This document shows positions 1 to 8,258 of a stretch of 64,000 nt of DNA, piece after piece. The position numbers and the translations under genes were made by a program. The notes under the pieces were generated by a model. The model ran no database searches and was not told the DNA's origin. It saw only the letters and a program-made list of their open reading frames with translations. The DNA is taken from positions 1 through 64,000 of the forward strand of contig NZ_JAJGBK010000013.1 of assembly GCF_020696975.1 (NCBI RefSeq), read 5' to 3'. Position 1 is the first letter of the stretch. Each line of letters starts with the position of its first letter. The DNA comes from Methanoculleus sp. (GTDB lineage: Archaea > Halobacteriota > Methanomicrobia > Methanomicrobiales > Methanoculleaceae).

Positions 1-1121
1 CCCTCGCCGAACGCGAAGAGGAGGATCTTCATCCCCGGAAAGTCGAACCGGTCGAGGAGCCCCTGGACGGCCGGTGTGTTCGCCCCGAGATCCTCGGCGA
101 CGATGGCAAAGCAGGGGAACCGCCGGGCAAGCACCTCAAAAAAGTCGGCTCCCGGCCCGTCGACCCAGGTGCCGTTCTCCGCCGTCGCATCCCCCGCCGG
201 GACCTCGTAGTAGTCGGCGAACGCCCGGAAGTGGTCGATCCGGAAGAGGTCGTAGAGTTCACCGGACCGGGCGACCCTGCTCACCCACCAGTCGTACCCT
301 CGCTCCCGGAGCGCGGGCCAGTCGTAGACCGGGTTCCCCCAGAGTTGCCCCGTCGCACTGAACATATCGGGAGGCACCCCCGCCACCACGGTGGGGCGGA
401 GGTCTTCGTCCAGCTGAACGATCCCGGGGTTCGCCCAGACGTCGACGCTGTCGTAGGCGACGTAGATCGGTATATCGCCGATGATCTGGATGCCCCGGCC
501 GGTGCAGTGCCGGTGCAGCGCCGACCACTGCCAGGCAGCGAGGTACTGGATGAACTTCTCCTTCCGGATTCGGTCGGCGAGACGCTCGCGCATCTCGTGG
601 ATGGCCTCCGCCTCCCGGTTCCGGATCTCCGCCGGCCAGCGGCTCCACTCCAGCCCGTGGAAGTGGTCTTTGAGCGCGACAAAGAGCGCGTGATCGTCGA
701 GCCACCACCCTGTACCGGCGGAGAACGCCTCATACCCGCTCTCCGGCGCCGATTCAGAGAAGCGCCGGTAGGCGCACGAGAGCAGCCGTTCCTTGTACCA
801 GGTGACCGCCTCGTAGACCACCCGCCCTTCGGGAAAGCCGGGCACCGGCTCCAGGTCGGCCGCCTCAAGGAACCCATCCCGGACGAGCAGGTCCGGGCTG
901 ATGAGGAGACTGTTCATGGCGAACCCCGACGGGCTGCAGTAGGGCGAGTTGGCGTACACGCACCGGGTCGGGTTGAGCGGCAGGATCTGCCAGTAGTGCT
1001 GCCGGGCTCGCGCCAGCGCCTCGACGAACCGGTATGCCGACGGTCCGAAGTCCCCGATCCCGTACGTCGACGGAAGAGACGTGATATGCAGGAGTATGCC
1101 GCTTCCCCGTGTCTGGATCAC
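1..1121 (-). CDS. malQ: 4-alpha-glucanotransferase (amylomaltase, GH77), 3' end outside the window
   Basis: Disproportionating enzyme that moves 1,4-glucan segments between maltodextrins or to glucose, used in glycogen/maltodextrin metabolism in the cytoplasm. The reading frame is open from a GTG at 1121 to the left edge (373 codons). It shows the family N-terminus SGILLHITSLPSTYGIGDFG at about residues 7-26, the nucleophile motif RIDHFRAF near residue 295 and the general-acid motif VAEDLG near residue 340. GH77 proteins are about 500 residues, so roughly a quarter is missing. A GGGGG stretch 8 nt upstream supports the GTG start. A long overlapping plus-strand ORF here is only a shadow. Confidence 0.93.
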   Translation of the reverse strand, partial: MIQTRGSGILLHITSLPSTYGIGDFGPSAYRFVEALARARQHYWQILPLNPTRCVYANSPYCSPSGFAMNSLLISPDLLVRDGFLEAADLEPVPGFPEGRVVYEAVTWYKERLLSCAYRRFSESAPESGYEAFSAGTGWWLDDHALFVALKDHFHGLEWSRWPAEIRNREAEAIHEMRERLADRIRKEKFIQYLAAWQWSALHRHCTGRGIQIIGDIPIYVAYDSVDVWANPGIVQLDEDLRPTVVAGVPPDMFSATGQLWGNPVYDWPALRERGYDWWVSRVARSGELYDLFRIDHFRAFADYYEVPAGDATAENGTWVDGPGADFFEVLARRFPCFAIVAEDLGANTPAVQGLLDRFDFPGMKILLFAFGE

Positions 1122-1286
1122 CTGTCGTTCCCCCGGAGTTGATGCGGGCCTTTGGGATTCGATCGACTTATAGTCTTGTACCGGCCGATCCCGTCGATGA
1201 GGGAGAGGCCGGGCGGATCTCGCACCCGACCCGGTGCCGTGGGGTACGGTCAAATAGGTTCCCCGCATAGGGGCCCCGAAGAGGAG

Positions 1287-1505
1287 GTGATCAAGACGGC
1301 TTTACCGACCGGCGTGACCGCGACCCGTGTTCACGAGTACCTGAGCGACGTCGCCTACCCGGCAACCAGAGAGGATCTGATCGAGTATGCCCGGAGTGCC
1401 GGTGCACCGGACGAGATCGTCGAGACGCTCGAACGGCTGCCCCGAAGGCGCTACGCAAGCCCGGACGTCGTGACCGAGACGATAGGAATGGTGATGAAGA
1501 GTTAG
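1287..1505 (+). CDS. DUF2795 small protein
   Basis: A 72-residue protein resembling the DUF2795 family, a small helical domain of unknown role. Typical features are LPTGVTATRVHEYLSDVAYP followed by REDL, an E/L-rich helix and RRYASPDVV. A longer frame begins at an ATG at 1152, but that extension has no family similarity and runs through the divergent promoter region, so I chose the GTG at 1287. The perfect Shine-Dalgarno-like GGAGGTGATC overlaps this codon, leaving the exact start uncertain. The stop overlaps the opposite-strand stop of the next gene by 4 bp, so the two genes converge. Confidence 0.7.
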   Translation: MIKTALPTGVTATRVHEYLSDVAYPATREDLIEYARSAGAPDEIVETLERLPRRRYASPDVVTETIGMVMKS

Positions 1506-2317
1506 GGCGCCGGCGCCCTCCCCTCCGCCGCCAGCTTCGCGAGATACTTCTCGCGTCGGGCGACGTAGACATCCGCCTGCTCCCCGAAGGGCACGTACTC
1601 GGCGACGGCCCGCCCCTCCCCCGCGAGCCGGAGTTTCGTCTCGTCGGATAGCCCCATCAGGAACGCGAACTCGACCGTCTCATGAGCGTCCTGCGCGAGC
1701 CACGCGACGAGGTCCGGGTCGTGGGTGCCGGCCGAGAGCGGTATGCGGCGGTCGAGCACCCCCGCGGCAAGTCTGCGGAAGCGCTCCCGAACCTCATCGG
1801 GGTCATCCGTATCACCGGGATAGACGCCCTTCACCAGGCGGGGCCGGATGCCGTGGCGGAGGATTCGCTCGAGGTCGCCCGGGGTGCGGTCGAGGTTGGC
1901 CTGGAGGGCGAGGGTCACCGGCACCCCCTCCCGGGCGCAGGTGACGGCGGCGTCCACCGTCATCGCCACAAATCCCCGCCCCTCCATATCCACCTCAAAC
2001 CCGACGCCGCGTGAACGCGCCCCGCGAGCGAGCCGGAGCAGCGAGTCGCGGGCGGTGTCCCGGTCGATGAGCGCACCGAGCGCGGTCATCTTCACTGTGA
2101 GGGAAGCGTCCAGACCCTGCTCGTCGATAGCAGCTACGATAGCGGAAGAGTGCTCCAGGTTCTCCCGGACCTGCCGCTCGCTTCGGGCATACTCGCCGAG
2201 AGCGGCGAGGATGCACCGGATACCCCGGGCGTTCTGCGCCCGGCACCGCCGAACCGCCGCATCGAGGTCGGGCAGCGTCCACCGGTCAGCCCTGCCGCCG
2301 ATCATGGGCACAGCCAC
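1502..2317 (-). CDS. Proline dehydrogenase-family protein
   Basis: A 271-residue protein of the PutA/proline dehydrogenase TIM-barrel family, an FAD enzyme oxidising proline to pyrroline-5-carboxylate. Family features are VKMTALG near residue 77, GVGFEVDMEG near 106, PRLVKGVYPGDT near 163, VEFAFLMGL near 218 and the C-terminal YVPFGEQADVYVARR. The length suits the stand-alone monofunctional form. It starts at GTG 2317 (ATG at 2305 is an alternative), only 3 bp after the upstream methyltransferase, so the two are probably cotranscribed. Whether proline is the real substrate is not shown by the sequence. No P5C dehydrogenase gene is adjacent. Confidence 0.75.
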   Translation of the reverse strand: MAVPMIGGRADRWTLPDLDAAVRRCRAQNARGIRCILAALGEYARSERQVRENLEHSSAIVAAIDEQGLDASLTVKMTALGALIDRDTARDSLLRLARGARSRGVGFEVDMEGRGFVAMTVDAAVTCAREGVPVTLALQANLDRTPGDLERILRHGIRPRLVKGVYPGDTDDPDEVRERFRRLAAGVLDRRIPLSAGTHDPDLVAWLAQDAHETVEFAFLMGLSDETKLRLAGEGRAVAEYVPFGEQADVYVARREKYLAKLAAEGRAPAP

Positions 2318-2320
2318 ACC

Positions 2321-3124
2321 CTACTGCTTCCTCGCGAGCAGCCACCCGCGGCCGACGAGTCCCAGGCCTGCGGCCTTCTCCCAGAGGCCGAGCCCCTGCA
2401 GGGCATCCTCGTACGCCTCCTCCCCGAATATCCCGGCGATCGTCTCCCGGCCACGTTCGAGCCTCCCCCGGATCTCGCGGACCATCCGCACGGGGTTGCC
2501 CGTGAGTTCACCCCCGTCGGTGACAACAAACCCGTTCCGCTCAAGGAGATCCGCGTAACTCTCGACGGTCGCAAAGTAGGGGAAGATCCTGAACGTATCC
2601 TGTGTATGCCACTCCTCGTCGTTCATCGGCCCGGTCTGCACCCAGTCGGCGAACGCGAGGGTGCCCCCCGGCTTTAAGACCCGGAAGACCTCGCTGACCA
2701 TCCGGTCCTTGTCCGTCACGTAGCACCAGGCGTCCTCACCCCAGGCTGCGTCGAAGATCCCATCGTTAAACGACATCTTAAGAGGGTTCCCCTGCTGGAA
2801 ATCAACCCGATCGGCCAGCCCGGCCTCCTCAATCCCCCGGACCGCCAGATCAACCATCTGCGGCAGCGCGACAAGCCCGATCACGGTCGCGCCGTACTCC
2901 CGCGCGATATGCCGGGCCGGGCCTCCCGGGCCCGGGAGGAGGGCGAGGATCCGGGTCCCCCCGGCGAGTCCCGCCCGCTCCGCGAGAGGATCGAGGGCGC
3001 GATCGGCATCCTCCCCTGCGAGCATCTCCCAGATGAGCCCGACCGGCCCCCCGTAGACCTCCTCAACCTCGCCGGCGTGGGCGTCCATCATCGTCATCCA
3101 TTTCCGGCGGACAATATCCCCCAT
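2321..3124 (-). CDS. Class I SAM-dependent methyltransferase with degenerate motif I
   Basis: A 267-residue protein with a UbiE/sarcosine-methyltransferase-like fold: motif I region ILALLPGPGGPARHIA, post-I GATVIGL, motif II-like DAAWGEDAWCYVTDK and motif III VLKPGGTLAFADW. In this family motif I is normally D-x-G-x-G-x-G. Here LALLPGPGG lacks the first acidic residue, so cofactor binding may be altered. The substrate is unknown. I chose ATG 3124 because a GAGGGG sequence lies 8 nt upstream; a GTG at 3133 is also in frame. It lies 3 bp before the proline-dehydrogenase-like gene and 12 bp after the TIGR04255 gene, suggesting one transcript. Confidence 0.75.
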   Translation of the reverse strand: MGDIVRRKWMTMMDAHAGEVEEVYGGPVGLIWEMLAGEDADRALDPLAERAGLAGGTRILALLPGPGGPARHIAREYGATVIGLVALPQMVDLAVRGIEEAGLADRVDFQQGNPLKMSFNDGIFDAAWGEDAWCYVTDKDRMVSEVFRVLKPGGTLAFADWVQTGPMNDEEWHTQDTFRIFPYFATVESYADLLERNGFVVTDGGELTGNPVRMVREIRGRLERGRETIAGIFGEEAYEDALQGLGLWEKAAGLGLVGRGWLLARKQ

Positions 3125-3136
3125 GCGAGACACCCC

Positions 3137-3904
3137 TCACCGTGCCGCCGTCGCTACCTTCTCACGGATGGTGAAGAGGTCGCGGAGAGTGTCCTTGATG
3201 CAGGCCTCGAAGATGTCCCGCACATGGGTGTGGGCGATCTCGAGCCAATCCGCCACTCCTTCCGGCGGAATGCTCTCCCCCTCCGTCAGGTAGTAGTCGA
3301 TGTTCAGGAGGAACGCGTTGTTCTCCGTCGATTCAGGCACGGCGTCGGTCAGTTCCACCCGGCAGTTGTCGCGGTTGTCGTGGAACGCGAACTCGCACCC
3401 GGTGATGAACCCCGCCGGCACCCGCGGGAGTTCCGGCGGAAGGGCGGGGTAGAAGGCGAAGTAATCCGAGAGTGTCACTTCCCCCCGGGGGATCTCGATG
3501 AGGTTGACGTACCGGAGGTTCATCGTCCCGATGGCTTCGATACCGATGACGTCCCGGACCTGGTCGAAGACACCGTGGATCCGTTCCGAGAAGGCCTCCC
3601 AGTGGACGTAGGGCTTCTGGCAACTCACTGAGAGGAGACGGGGCCCGACCTGGACCGCACAGCCCTCGTCCTCGGCAAGGAAGATCGACCGTTCGCTGAC
3701 CACGATCTCCTCGCGGAGTCCCTCGGGCCCGAGGAGCATGACCACTTCGCGCACGTAGCGCTGGTCCCGCTTCGGGTAGTCGTCCTTTAAGCGGCTATAC
3801 AGCATGCCGGGGTAGGTCAGGTCCCAGGGTGTGCCCTCGGGAAACCGGAACTCGCATATCACTTCGGCGGCGGGCGGGTTAACATACTTTCGTACCTCTG
3901 CCAT
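3137..3904 (-). CDS. TIGR04255 family protein
   Basis: A 255-residue soluble protein with the conserved opening AEVRKYVNPPAAEVICEFRFP and an internal MNLRYVNLIEIP segment typical of the TIGR04255 family, whose biochemical role is unknown but which often occurs near phage-defence or DNA-processing genes. ATG 3904 is chosen because GAGGGAG lies directly upstream; a GTG at 3919 would add five residues. It is first in the run of minus-strand genes 3904-1502, with a short intergenic region to the divergent kinase-like gene. No catalytic motif is recognised. Confidence 0.7.
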   Translation of the reverse strand: MAEVRKYVNPPAAEVICEFRFPEGTPWDLTYPGMLYSRLKDDYPKRDQRYVREVVMLLGPEGLREEIVVSERSIFLAEDEGCAVQVGPRLLSVSCQKPYVHWEAFSERIHGVFDQVRDVIGIEAIGTMNLRYVNLIEIPRGEVTLSDYFAFYPALPPELPRVPAGFITGCEFAFHDNRDNCRVELTDAVPESTENNAFLLNIDYYLTEGESIPPEGVADWLEIAHTHVRDIFEACIKDTLRDLFTIREKVATAAR

Positions 3905-4021
3905 CTTCTTCTCCCTCACAGTGGTGTAGGATAGAAGAAGATCCCATTAAAGTGACTGTTCCCGGCGAGCGACCGGCCGCTCGCGCGATGCTTTATCTCC
4001 CGGGGCTGCCATGCCAGTGCG

Positions 4022-4573
4022 ATGAACGAGCTGCTCCGCCAGACAGTCCACCTGCTGATGGGGGTCATCGGCGCCGGGCTCCTCCTCCTCCTCGACGATC
4101 GTTGGGCGTTCATCCTCGCAAGCGCTGCACTCGTCGCCCAGTTTCTCGTCTGCGACGCCATCACCCGCGGCTACGACGTCCCGGTCGTCTCGCGGGCGCT
4201 GGACGAGACCGAACGGCAGGAGCGGGTGCCGCTCAAGGGAGGGATCGCCTACGCCGCCGGGGCGCTCCTCTGCCTCGCGGTCTTCGGCCGTGAGTATACC
4301 GCGGTCGGCCTCGTCACGGTCGGGGTGCTCGATAGCGTCTCAACCCTCTCCGGGCTGCGCTTCGGGCGGCATTTCCTCCGGGGTGAGAAGTCACTTGAGG
4401 GGACGGCTGCCGGGGTCGCCGTGGCCGCTCTCGCGCTCGCCTTCCTGATCCCCTGGTGGGCGGCCGTGGTCGCAGCGGGGATCGCCGGGGTCGTCGAGGT
4501 CTGCTCCCCGGTCGACGACAACCTGGTGGTCCAGGTTGGGGTCTGTATGGTCCTGGCGGGGATGGGGTTGTGA
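4022..4573 (+). CDS. Polyprenol/dolichol kinase-like integral membrane protein
   Basis: A 183-residue membrane protein with about six hydrophobic segments. The motif GLRFGRHFLRGEKSLEGTAAG (split around residues 118-137) matches the CTP-dependent dolichol/phytol/diacylglycerol kinase family, where K-S-x-E-G-T contacts the nucleotide. It may phosphorylate an isoprenoid alcohol at the membrane; the exact substrate is inferred. A TTTATC element about 27 nt upstream of the ATG suggests a leaderless or near-leaderless mRNA. The gene stands alone and is divergent from the TIGR04255 gene. Confidence 0.75.
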   Translation: MNELLRQTVHLLMGVIGAGLLLLLDDRWAFILASAALVAQFLVCDAITRGYDVPVVSRALDETERQERVPLKGGIAYAAGALLCLAVFGREYTAVGLVTVGVLDSVSTLSGLRFGRHFLRGEKSLEGTAAGVAVAALALAFLIPWWAAVVAAGIAGVVEVCSPVDDNLVVQVGVCMVLAGMGL

Positions 4574-4722
4574 TTGAAGAATCTCGAGTGCCGGACTTGA
4601 GGAGTGCAGAACAGATTGAGGCGATGAAAAAGCCCTGTACGCGGGCAGGTACGACAAAAAAAGCATGAGCCCTCGGAACGATCTTACCAGATCGTGCCGA
4701 GCCCTCTGGTGCCCCCCTCTTC

Positions 4723-5091
4723 TCAGTGCCTGACGCCCCGCTTCTTGAGTTCCTCCGACTTCCTCTTCGAGCACGCCTCGCACCGGAACTCGGGCGCAGG
4801 GTCGTTTGTTTTGTCGTAGTTCTCTGCCCGGACCAGGCGGTAACCCCGGGCGATCGTGCCGCAGTCCACGCACCGGACCTCCTCTCTGACCTCCCACTGG
4901 GCGGCGAGCGTCTCGGAGGTGAAGATGAACCGGTCGACCCAGAAGAAGATGAGGCCGCCGATGAGGTTTGCTATGATGGTGGCGGTGAGCGCCCCAAGCC
5001 CCCCGAGCAGCGCGAGGACCCCGGCGAGGATCGGCGTCGAGAGCTGCCACCGGACGAGATACAGGCCGTATCGTTTAAAATTTACTTCCAC
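4723..5091 (-). CDS. Two-helix membrane protein with C-terminal zinc-binding Cys pairs
   Basis: About 122 residues, not assigned to a named family. The N-terminal half has two hydrophobic segments (LSTPILAGVLALLGGLGAL and IANLIGGLIFFWVDRFIF, GtrA-like in feel). The C-terminal half carries C-x2-C (VRCVDCGTIARGYRL) and C-x2-C (FRCEACSKRK), a likely zinc ribbon facing the cytoplasm. The frame extends upstream to a TTG at 5145 that overlaps the stop of trmG10. I prefer GTG 5091, which begins VEVNFKRYGLYLVRWQ, but the start is uncertain. It lies downstream of trmG10 in the same direction. Function unknown. Confidence 0.65.
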   Translation of the reverse strand: MEVNFKRYGLYLVRWQLSTPILAGVLALLGGLGALTATIIANLIGGLIFFWVDRFIFTSETLAAQWEVREEVRCVDCGTIARGYRLVRAENYDKTNDPAPEFRCEACSKRKSEELKKRGVRH

Positions 5092-5137
5092 CCATAAAAT
5101 TCGACGGGCGACCTCATAAAAATCAGGGTCGGCACCG

Positions 5138-6091
5138 TCACGCAAGCACCAGGATCCGGCGGGTCAGGCTCTTATGCACCCGCTGCTCGTGCTCCTGCAG
5201 GACGGTGAAGTGACGGGCGGCGATATCCGTGATATCGCGATGCGTGACGACGACCGCGCGCCTCCCGGGCTGGAGAATGCGCCGGACCTCCGCGAGCGAG
5301 CCGTCGTAGAGCCGGTCCATGCTCTCGGCGCGGATCCTGACCGACTGGCCGTAAGGCAGATCGGTCACGACCGCATCAAGGGCGCCGTCGCAGATCGGGA
5401 CCGCCGTGGCGTCGGCGATCATCACATCCGAGCCCGGGAGGTTCTGCCGGTAGCCGGCGACCATTGCGGGGTCGAAGTCGCTCCCGAGGATGCAGGCACC
5501 GATCTCCCGGGCCTCAAGGAGGATCCCGCCGGTCCCGCAGAAGGGGTCAAAGACCACCTCGCCGGGCGCGACGAGGGAGATGTTCACGAGCGCCCGGGCC
5601 ATTCGGGGCATCATCACGCCGGGGTGGAAGAATGGCCGGCGCATGGGGTTCCGGGCATCGAACGCCCCCCGGTCGATCTTCTGGATGACGCGGCCGAAGT
5701 AGCAGCGGTCCTCCGAGACGACGGCGCGATACTCTTCGACAGGATCGGCGAGCGATACCGGGCCGGCGATGAGGCCCCCGATCAGCCGTTCGAGGTCGAG
5801 GCGCGGCACATCCATCCGGCTCCCCTGGATCAACTTCACCCGGCCGGCAAACGGCTTCTCGGTCCGGATGGCAAGATTGCGGAGGAGATCCGCAAACGCC
5901 TCCCGGTTTGCCTCGCACTCCCCGAGGTACTCCATCACCACGTGCGTCAGGGCGAGCCGCCCGGCGGCCAGGGGGTCCGGGCACTCGGCGACCGCAACCT
6001 GGGCCCGCCGGTCAAGGACGGTCCCCACGCACTCCAGTTCCATGGCCGGGAGGTCGGGGTGCTCACCGGAGAGTTCGAAGAGCAGTTTCAT
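5138..6091 (-). CDS. tRNA (guanine(10)-N2)-dimethyltransferase
   Basis: Methylates G10 of tRNA (TIGR01177/archaeal Trm-G10 type). Its 317 residues comprise an N-terminal THUMP-like region starting MKLLFELSGEHPDLPAMELE, then a Rossmann methyltransferase with VVFDPFCGTGGILLEA and the catalytic D-x-P-Y motif TDLPYGQS. ATG 6091 is chosen because family members begin at exactly this MKLLFELSG. An in-frame GTG at 6157 lies directly after the upstream stop but adds 22 unrelated residues that cover a TATA-like TTTTATC. It follows the thioesterase gene on the same strand. Confidence 0.9.
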   Translation of the reverse strand: MKLLFELSGEHPDLPAMELECVGTVLDRRAQVAVAECPDPLAAGRLALTHVVMEYLGECEANREAFADLLRNLAIRTEKPFAGRVKLIQGSRMDVPRLDLERLIGGLIAGPVSLADPVEEYRAVVSEDRCYFGRVIQKIDRGAFDARNPMRRPFFHPGVMMPRMARALVNISLVAPGEVVFDPFCGTGGILLEAREIGACILGSDFDPAMVAGYRQNLPGSDVMIADATAVPICDGALDAVVTDLPYGQSVRIRAESMDRLYDGSLAEVRRILQPGRRAVVVTHRDITDIAARHFTVLQEHEQRVHKSLTRRILVLA

Positions 6092-6157
6092 CCAGAGAGT
6101 ATTGGCTCCGCGGAGCGATAAAACGGGCGGACGGGGAGAGCCGGAGGATACGGTCAC

Positions 6158-6583
6158 TCATCCCCGCTTCGCCGCAACCCCCGTCTTGAACCCGACACCC
6201 TCAAGCGAGGCGACAAGGCGATCGCCGGAGTAGACGTCCACCGCATACACCGATACCCTCTCCGTCTCCGAGACCCTGCGGGCGACCGCCTCGAGCGTCT
6301 CTCCTGCCGGCGGCGAGAAGTACCGGATATGGCCGGAGAGCCCGGTCTGGTCCACCCCGTCCATATTCCCGGCGATGCCGAAGGCATGGTCCGCGAGGGC
6401 AAAGATCGCACCACCGTGGGTCGTGCCGTGGGCGTTCTCCATGCCCGCGGTCGGCATCGCCACCCGGACAGATCCCCCGGCGATCTCCGTGACCACCATA
6501 CCGAGACGGCGGGCAAACTCGCAGGTGTCGGACCGGTGCACCACCCCGGCGTAGGACTCCGGTATGGATCGTTTCGCCTTCAC
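6158..6583 (-). CDS. PaaI-type hotdog-fold thioesterase
   Basis: A 141-residue acyl-CoA thioesterase-like protein. The hotdog motif GTTHGGAIFALADHAFG sits at about residues 54-70, and YFSPPAGETLEAVARRV matches the PaaI/YdiI group, which hydrolyses aromatic or fatty acyl-CoA thioesters. The start is GTG 6583, two bases after the stop of the glycosyltransferase; the frame runs further upstream inside that gene but without family similarity. It is cotranscribed with the glycan genes upstream by position. The substrate is unknown and a metabolic link to the glycosyltransferases is not obvious. Confidence 0.82.
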   Translation of the reverse strand: MKAKRSIPESYAGVVHRSDTCEFARRLGMVVTEIAGGSVRVAMPTAGMENAHGTTHGGAIFALADHAFGIAGNMDGVDQTGLSGHIRYFSPPAGETLEAVARRVSETERVSVYAVDVYSGDRLVASLEGVGFKTGVAAKRG

Positions 6584-6585
6584 GC

Positions 6586-7284
6586 CTACTTGTACTCCCG
6601 TTGCGAGTAGGTGACGCCGCCGGCATCGCCGCCGCGAAGAACGATATACAACCATTCCCAGAGCGACTTGAGCGTCCCGAACTGCTGGTAGCGCCGCATC
6701 GAGAACCCGATCTTCAGGCCCGGATCGAGGTAGACCTTCCCGAGTTTGCGCATCCGCTGCGCAATCTCAAGGTCGTCCCCGGCGTCGATACACCGGTACA
6801 TCCCTGCCTGGATAAACGCCTCCCGGTCAAAGGCCGTGTTGCACCCGAGCGTAAAGTAGATCGTCCGGGTGTGGTAGCCGAGGCGCGAGAAGGTGTTTGC
6901 GCCAAGGAGGGAGAGCCGGTTCCGGAAAGTATCCTCGATCGGGTAGACCGTGCCGTAGAGCTGCACGATCTTGCGCTCCGTAAAGTTCCTCTCGATCCGC
7001 TCCACCCAGTCCCGCGGGAGGATGCAGTCGGCATCCGTCGTGGCGATGATATCGCCTTTCGCGGCCATCGCCCCGTCGTTTCGTGCTCCACCCACCCGTT
7101 TGCTCGTCTGGATGAAGACCCTGTCCGCCAGGGGTTCGGCCAGTTCCCGGGTCCTGTCTTTCGAGTTCCCGTCGACGACGATGATCTCGTAGGTCTCCCT
7201 CGGCACCGTCTGGTCGGCGAGCGACGCAAGACAGCGCTCGATGTTCTGCTCTTCGTTGTAAGTCGGAACGACGACGGAGATCAT
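6586..7284 (-). CDS. Family 2 glycosyltransferase
   Basis: A 232-residue GT-A enzyme without membrane segments. ISVVVPTYNEEQNIERCL at the N-terminus binds the nucleotide sugar, IIVVDGNSKDRT follows, and TTDADCILP near residue 87 is the metal-binding DxD-like site. Transfers a sugar from an activated donor, probably onto a cell-surface glycan or lipid. The start ATG overlaps the stop of the upstream GT4 gene by 4 bp (ATGA), indicating translational coupling in the operon that starts with the FAD mutase-like gene. Confidence 0.88.
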   Translation of the reverse strand: MISVVVPTYNEEQNIERCLASLADQTVPRETYEIIVVDGNSKDRTRELAEPLADRVFIQTSKRVGGARNDGAMAAKGDIIATTDADCILPRDWVERIERNFTERKIVQLYGTVYPIEDTFRNRLSLLGANTFSRLGYHTRTIYFTLGCNTAFDREAFIQAGMYRCIDAGDDLEIAQRMRKLGKVYLDPGLKIGFSMRRYQQFGTLKSLWEWLYIVLRGGDAGGVTYSQREYK

Positions 7285-8258
7285 CCCTCGATCAACTCCC
7301 GGTATAGTTGTTGATGCCGTTTTGCTATAAGCGTGATGTCGTATCGCTCCGTCGAGGCGCGGGCCGACGCTGCGCAGTGCCGCAGGGTTGCGTCGTCGGC
7401 GAGGAGGTCCCGCGCCTCGTCGGTCCCGGAGAAGAAGAGGACCGAGTCCCCGAAGATCTCCCGGAACTCAAAGATATCCCGGGCGATGACCGGGAGACCC
7501 GCGGAGAGGGCCTCGACGATCACGAGACCAAACGTCTCGGCGTGGGAGGGCATGAAGAAGATGTCCGCCCCGCTGTAGGCCCGGGAGATGTCGTCGATGA
7601 CGCCGGTGAAGATGACGTTCTCGTGACAGTGAGTCTTGAGCATCTGGATCTTGGCGTAGTCCTTCGAGAGCGTCCCGTACGGGAACCCCCCCACCCAGAT
7701 CCAGGTCATATCGGGGTGCTGGTCGGCAAGTTTGAGGAAGTCGTAGATGCCCTTCCGGGGGGTCTGCTGGCCGACGGAGAGGACCACCCGCCGGTCGGGG
7801 TCGATATCGTACTCGTCGCGAAACGATTCGCGTTTCTTTTTGTCCCGCTTGAAGTACTCCCGGTCGATGCCGTTCGGGATGAGGGTCTTTGGGACTTCGG
7901 GGACGAGTTGCTCGGCCTCCCGCTGGCAGGGCTCCGATATCGTGATGATATGATCGAACTGCCGGTAGATCTTCGGGTATACCGTGTTGATCCTCTTTGA
8001 GAAGGCGACATTTCCCTCGTTCAGGCGCGGGGTCGAGTGGGCGGTCAGGACCTTTGCACCCTCGGTGAACTTCAGGTGGTACATCGCCCAGGGCCCGAAG
8101 GTGTGGTAGTGGGTCAGGTCGAAGTCGCCGCGGTAGGAGTTGCGGGAGACCTCCATGCCGGGGAGCCTGGCGAGGTGGTTATGGAGCGTCCTTGCGGCCG
8201 TCGCGCACCCGATGTATCGGAGGAAGCGGAAGTCTTCGACGAATATATTGACCTTCAT
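7281..8258 (-). CDS. Family 4 glycosyltransferase
   Basis: A 325-residue GT-B enzyme. The C-terminal nucleotide-sugar domain shows RVVLSVGQQTPRKGIYDFL and the E-x7-E motif ETFGLVIVEALSAGLPVIA; the N-terminal acceptor domain contains THYHTFGPWAMYHLKF. Probably adds a hexose to a growing surface glycan on the cytoplasmic face. It overlaps both neighbours by 4 bp (ATGA at each end), so the FAD enzyme, GT4 and GT2 form a tightly coupled set. The specific donor and acceptor cannot be read from sequence. Confidence 0.88.
   Translation of the reverse strand: MKVNIFVEDFRFLRYIGCATAARTLHNHLARLPGMEVSRNSYRGDFDLTHYHTFGPWAMYHLKFTEGAKVLTAHSTPRLNEGNVAFSKRINTVYPKIYRQFDHIITISEPCQREAEQLVPEVPKTLIPNGIDREYFKRDKKKRESFRDEYDIDPDRRVVLSVGQQTPRKGIYDFLKLADQHPDMTWIWVGGFPYGTLSKDYAKIQMLKTHCHENVIFTGVIDDISRAYSGADIFFMPSHAETFGLVIVEALSAGLPVIARDIFEFREIFGDSVLFFSGTDEARDLLADDATLRHCAASARASTERYDITLIAKRHQQLYRELIEG

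Noticed and set aside
231-1142. 303-aa plus-strand ORF
   Set aside because: Antisense shadow of the glucanotransferase, whose motifs are clear on the minus strand.
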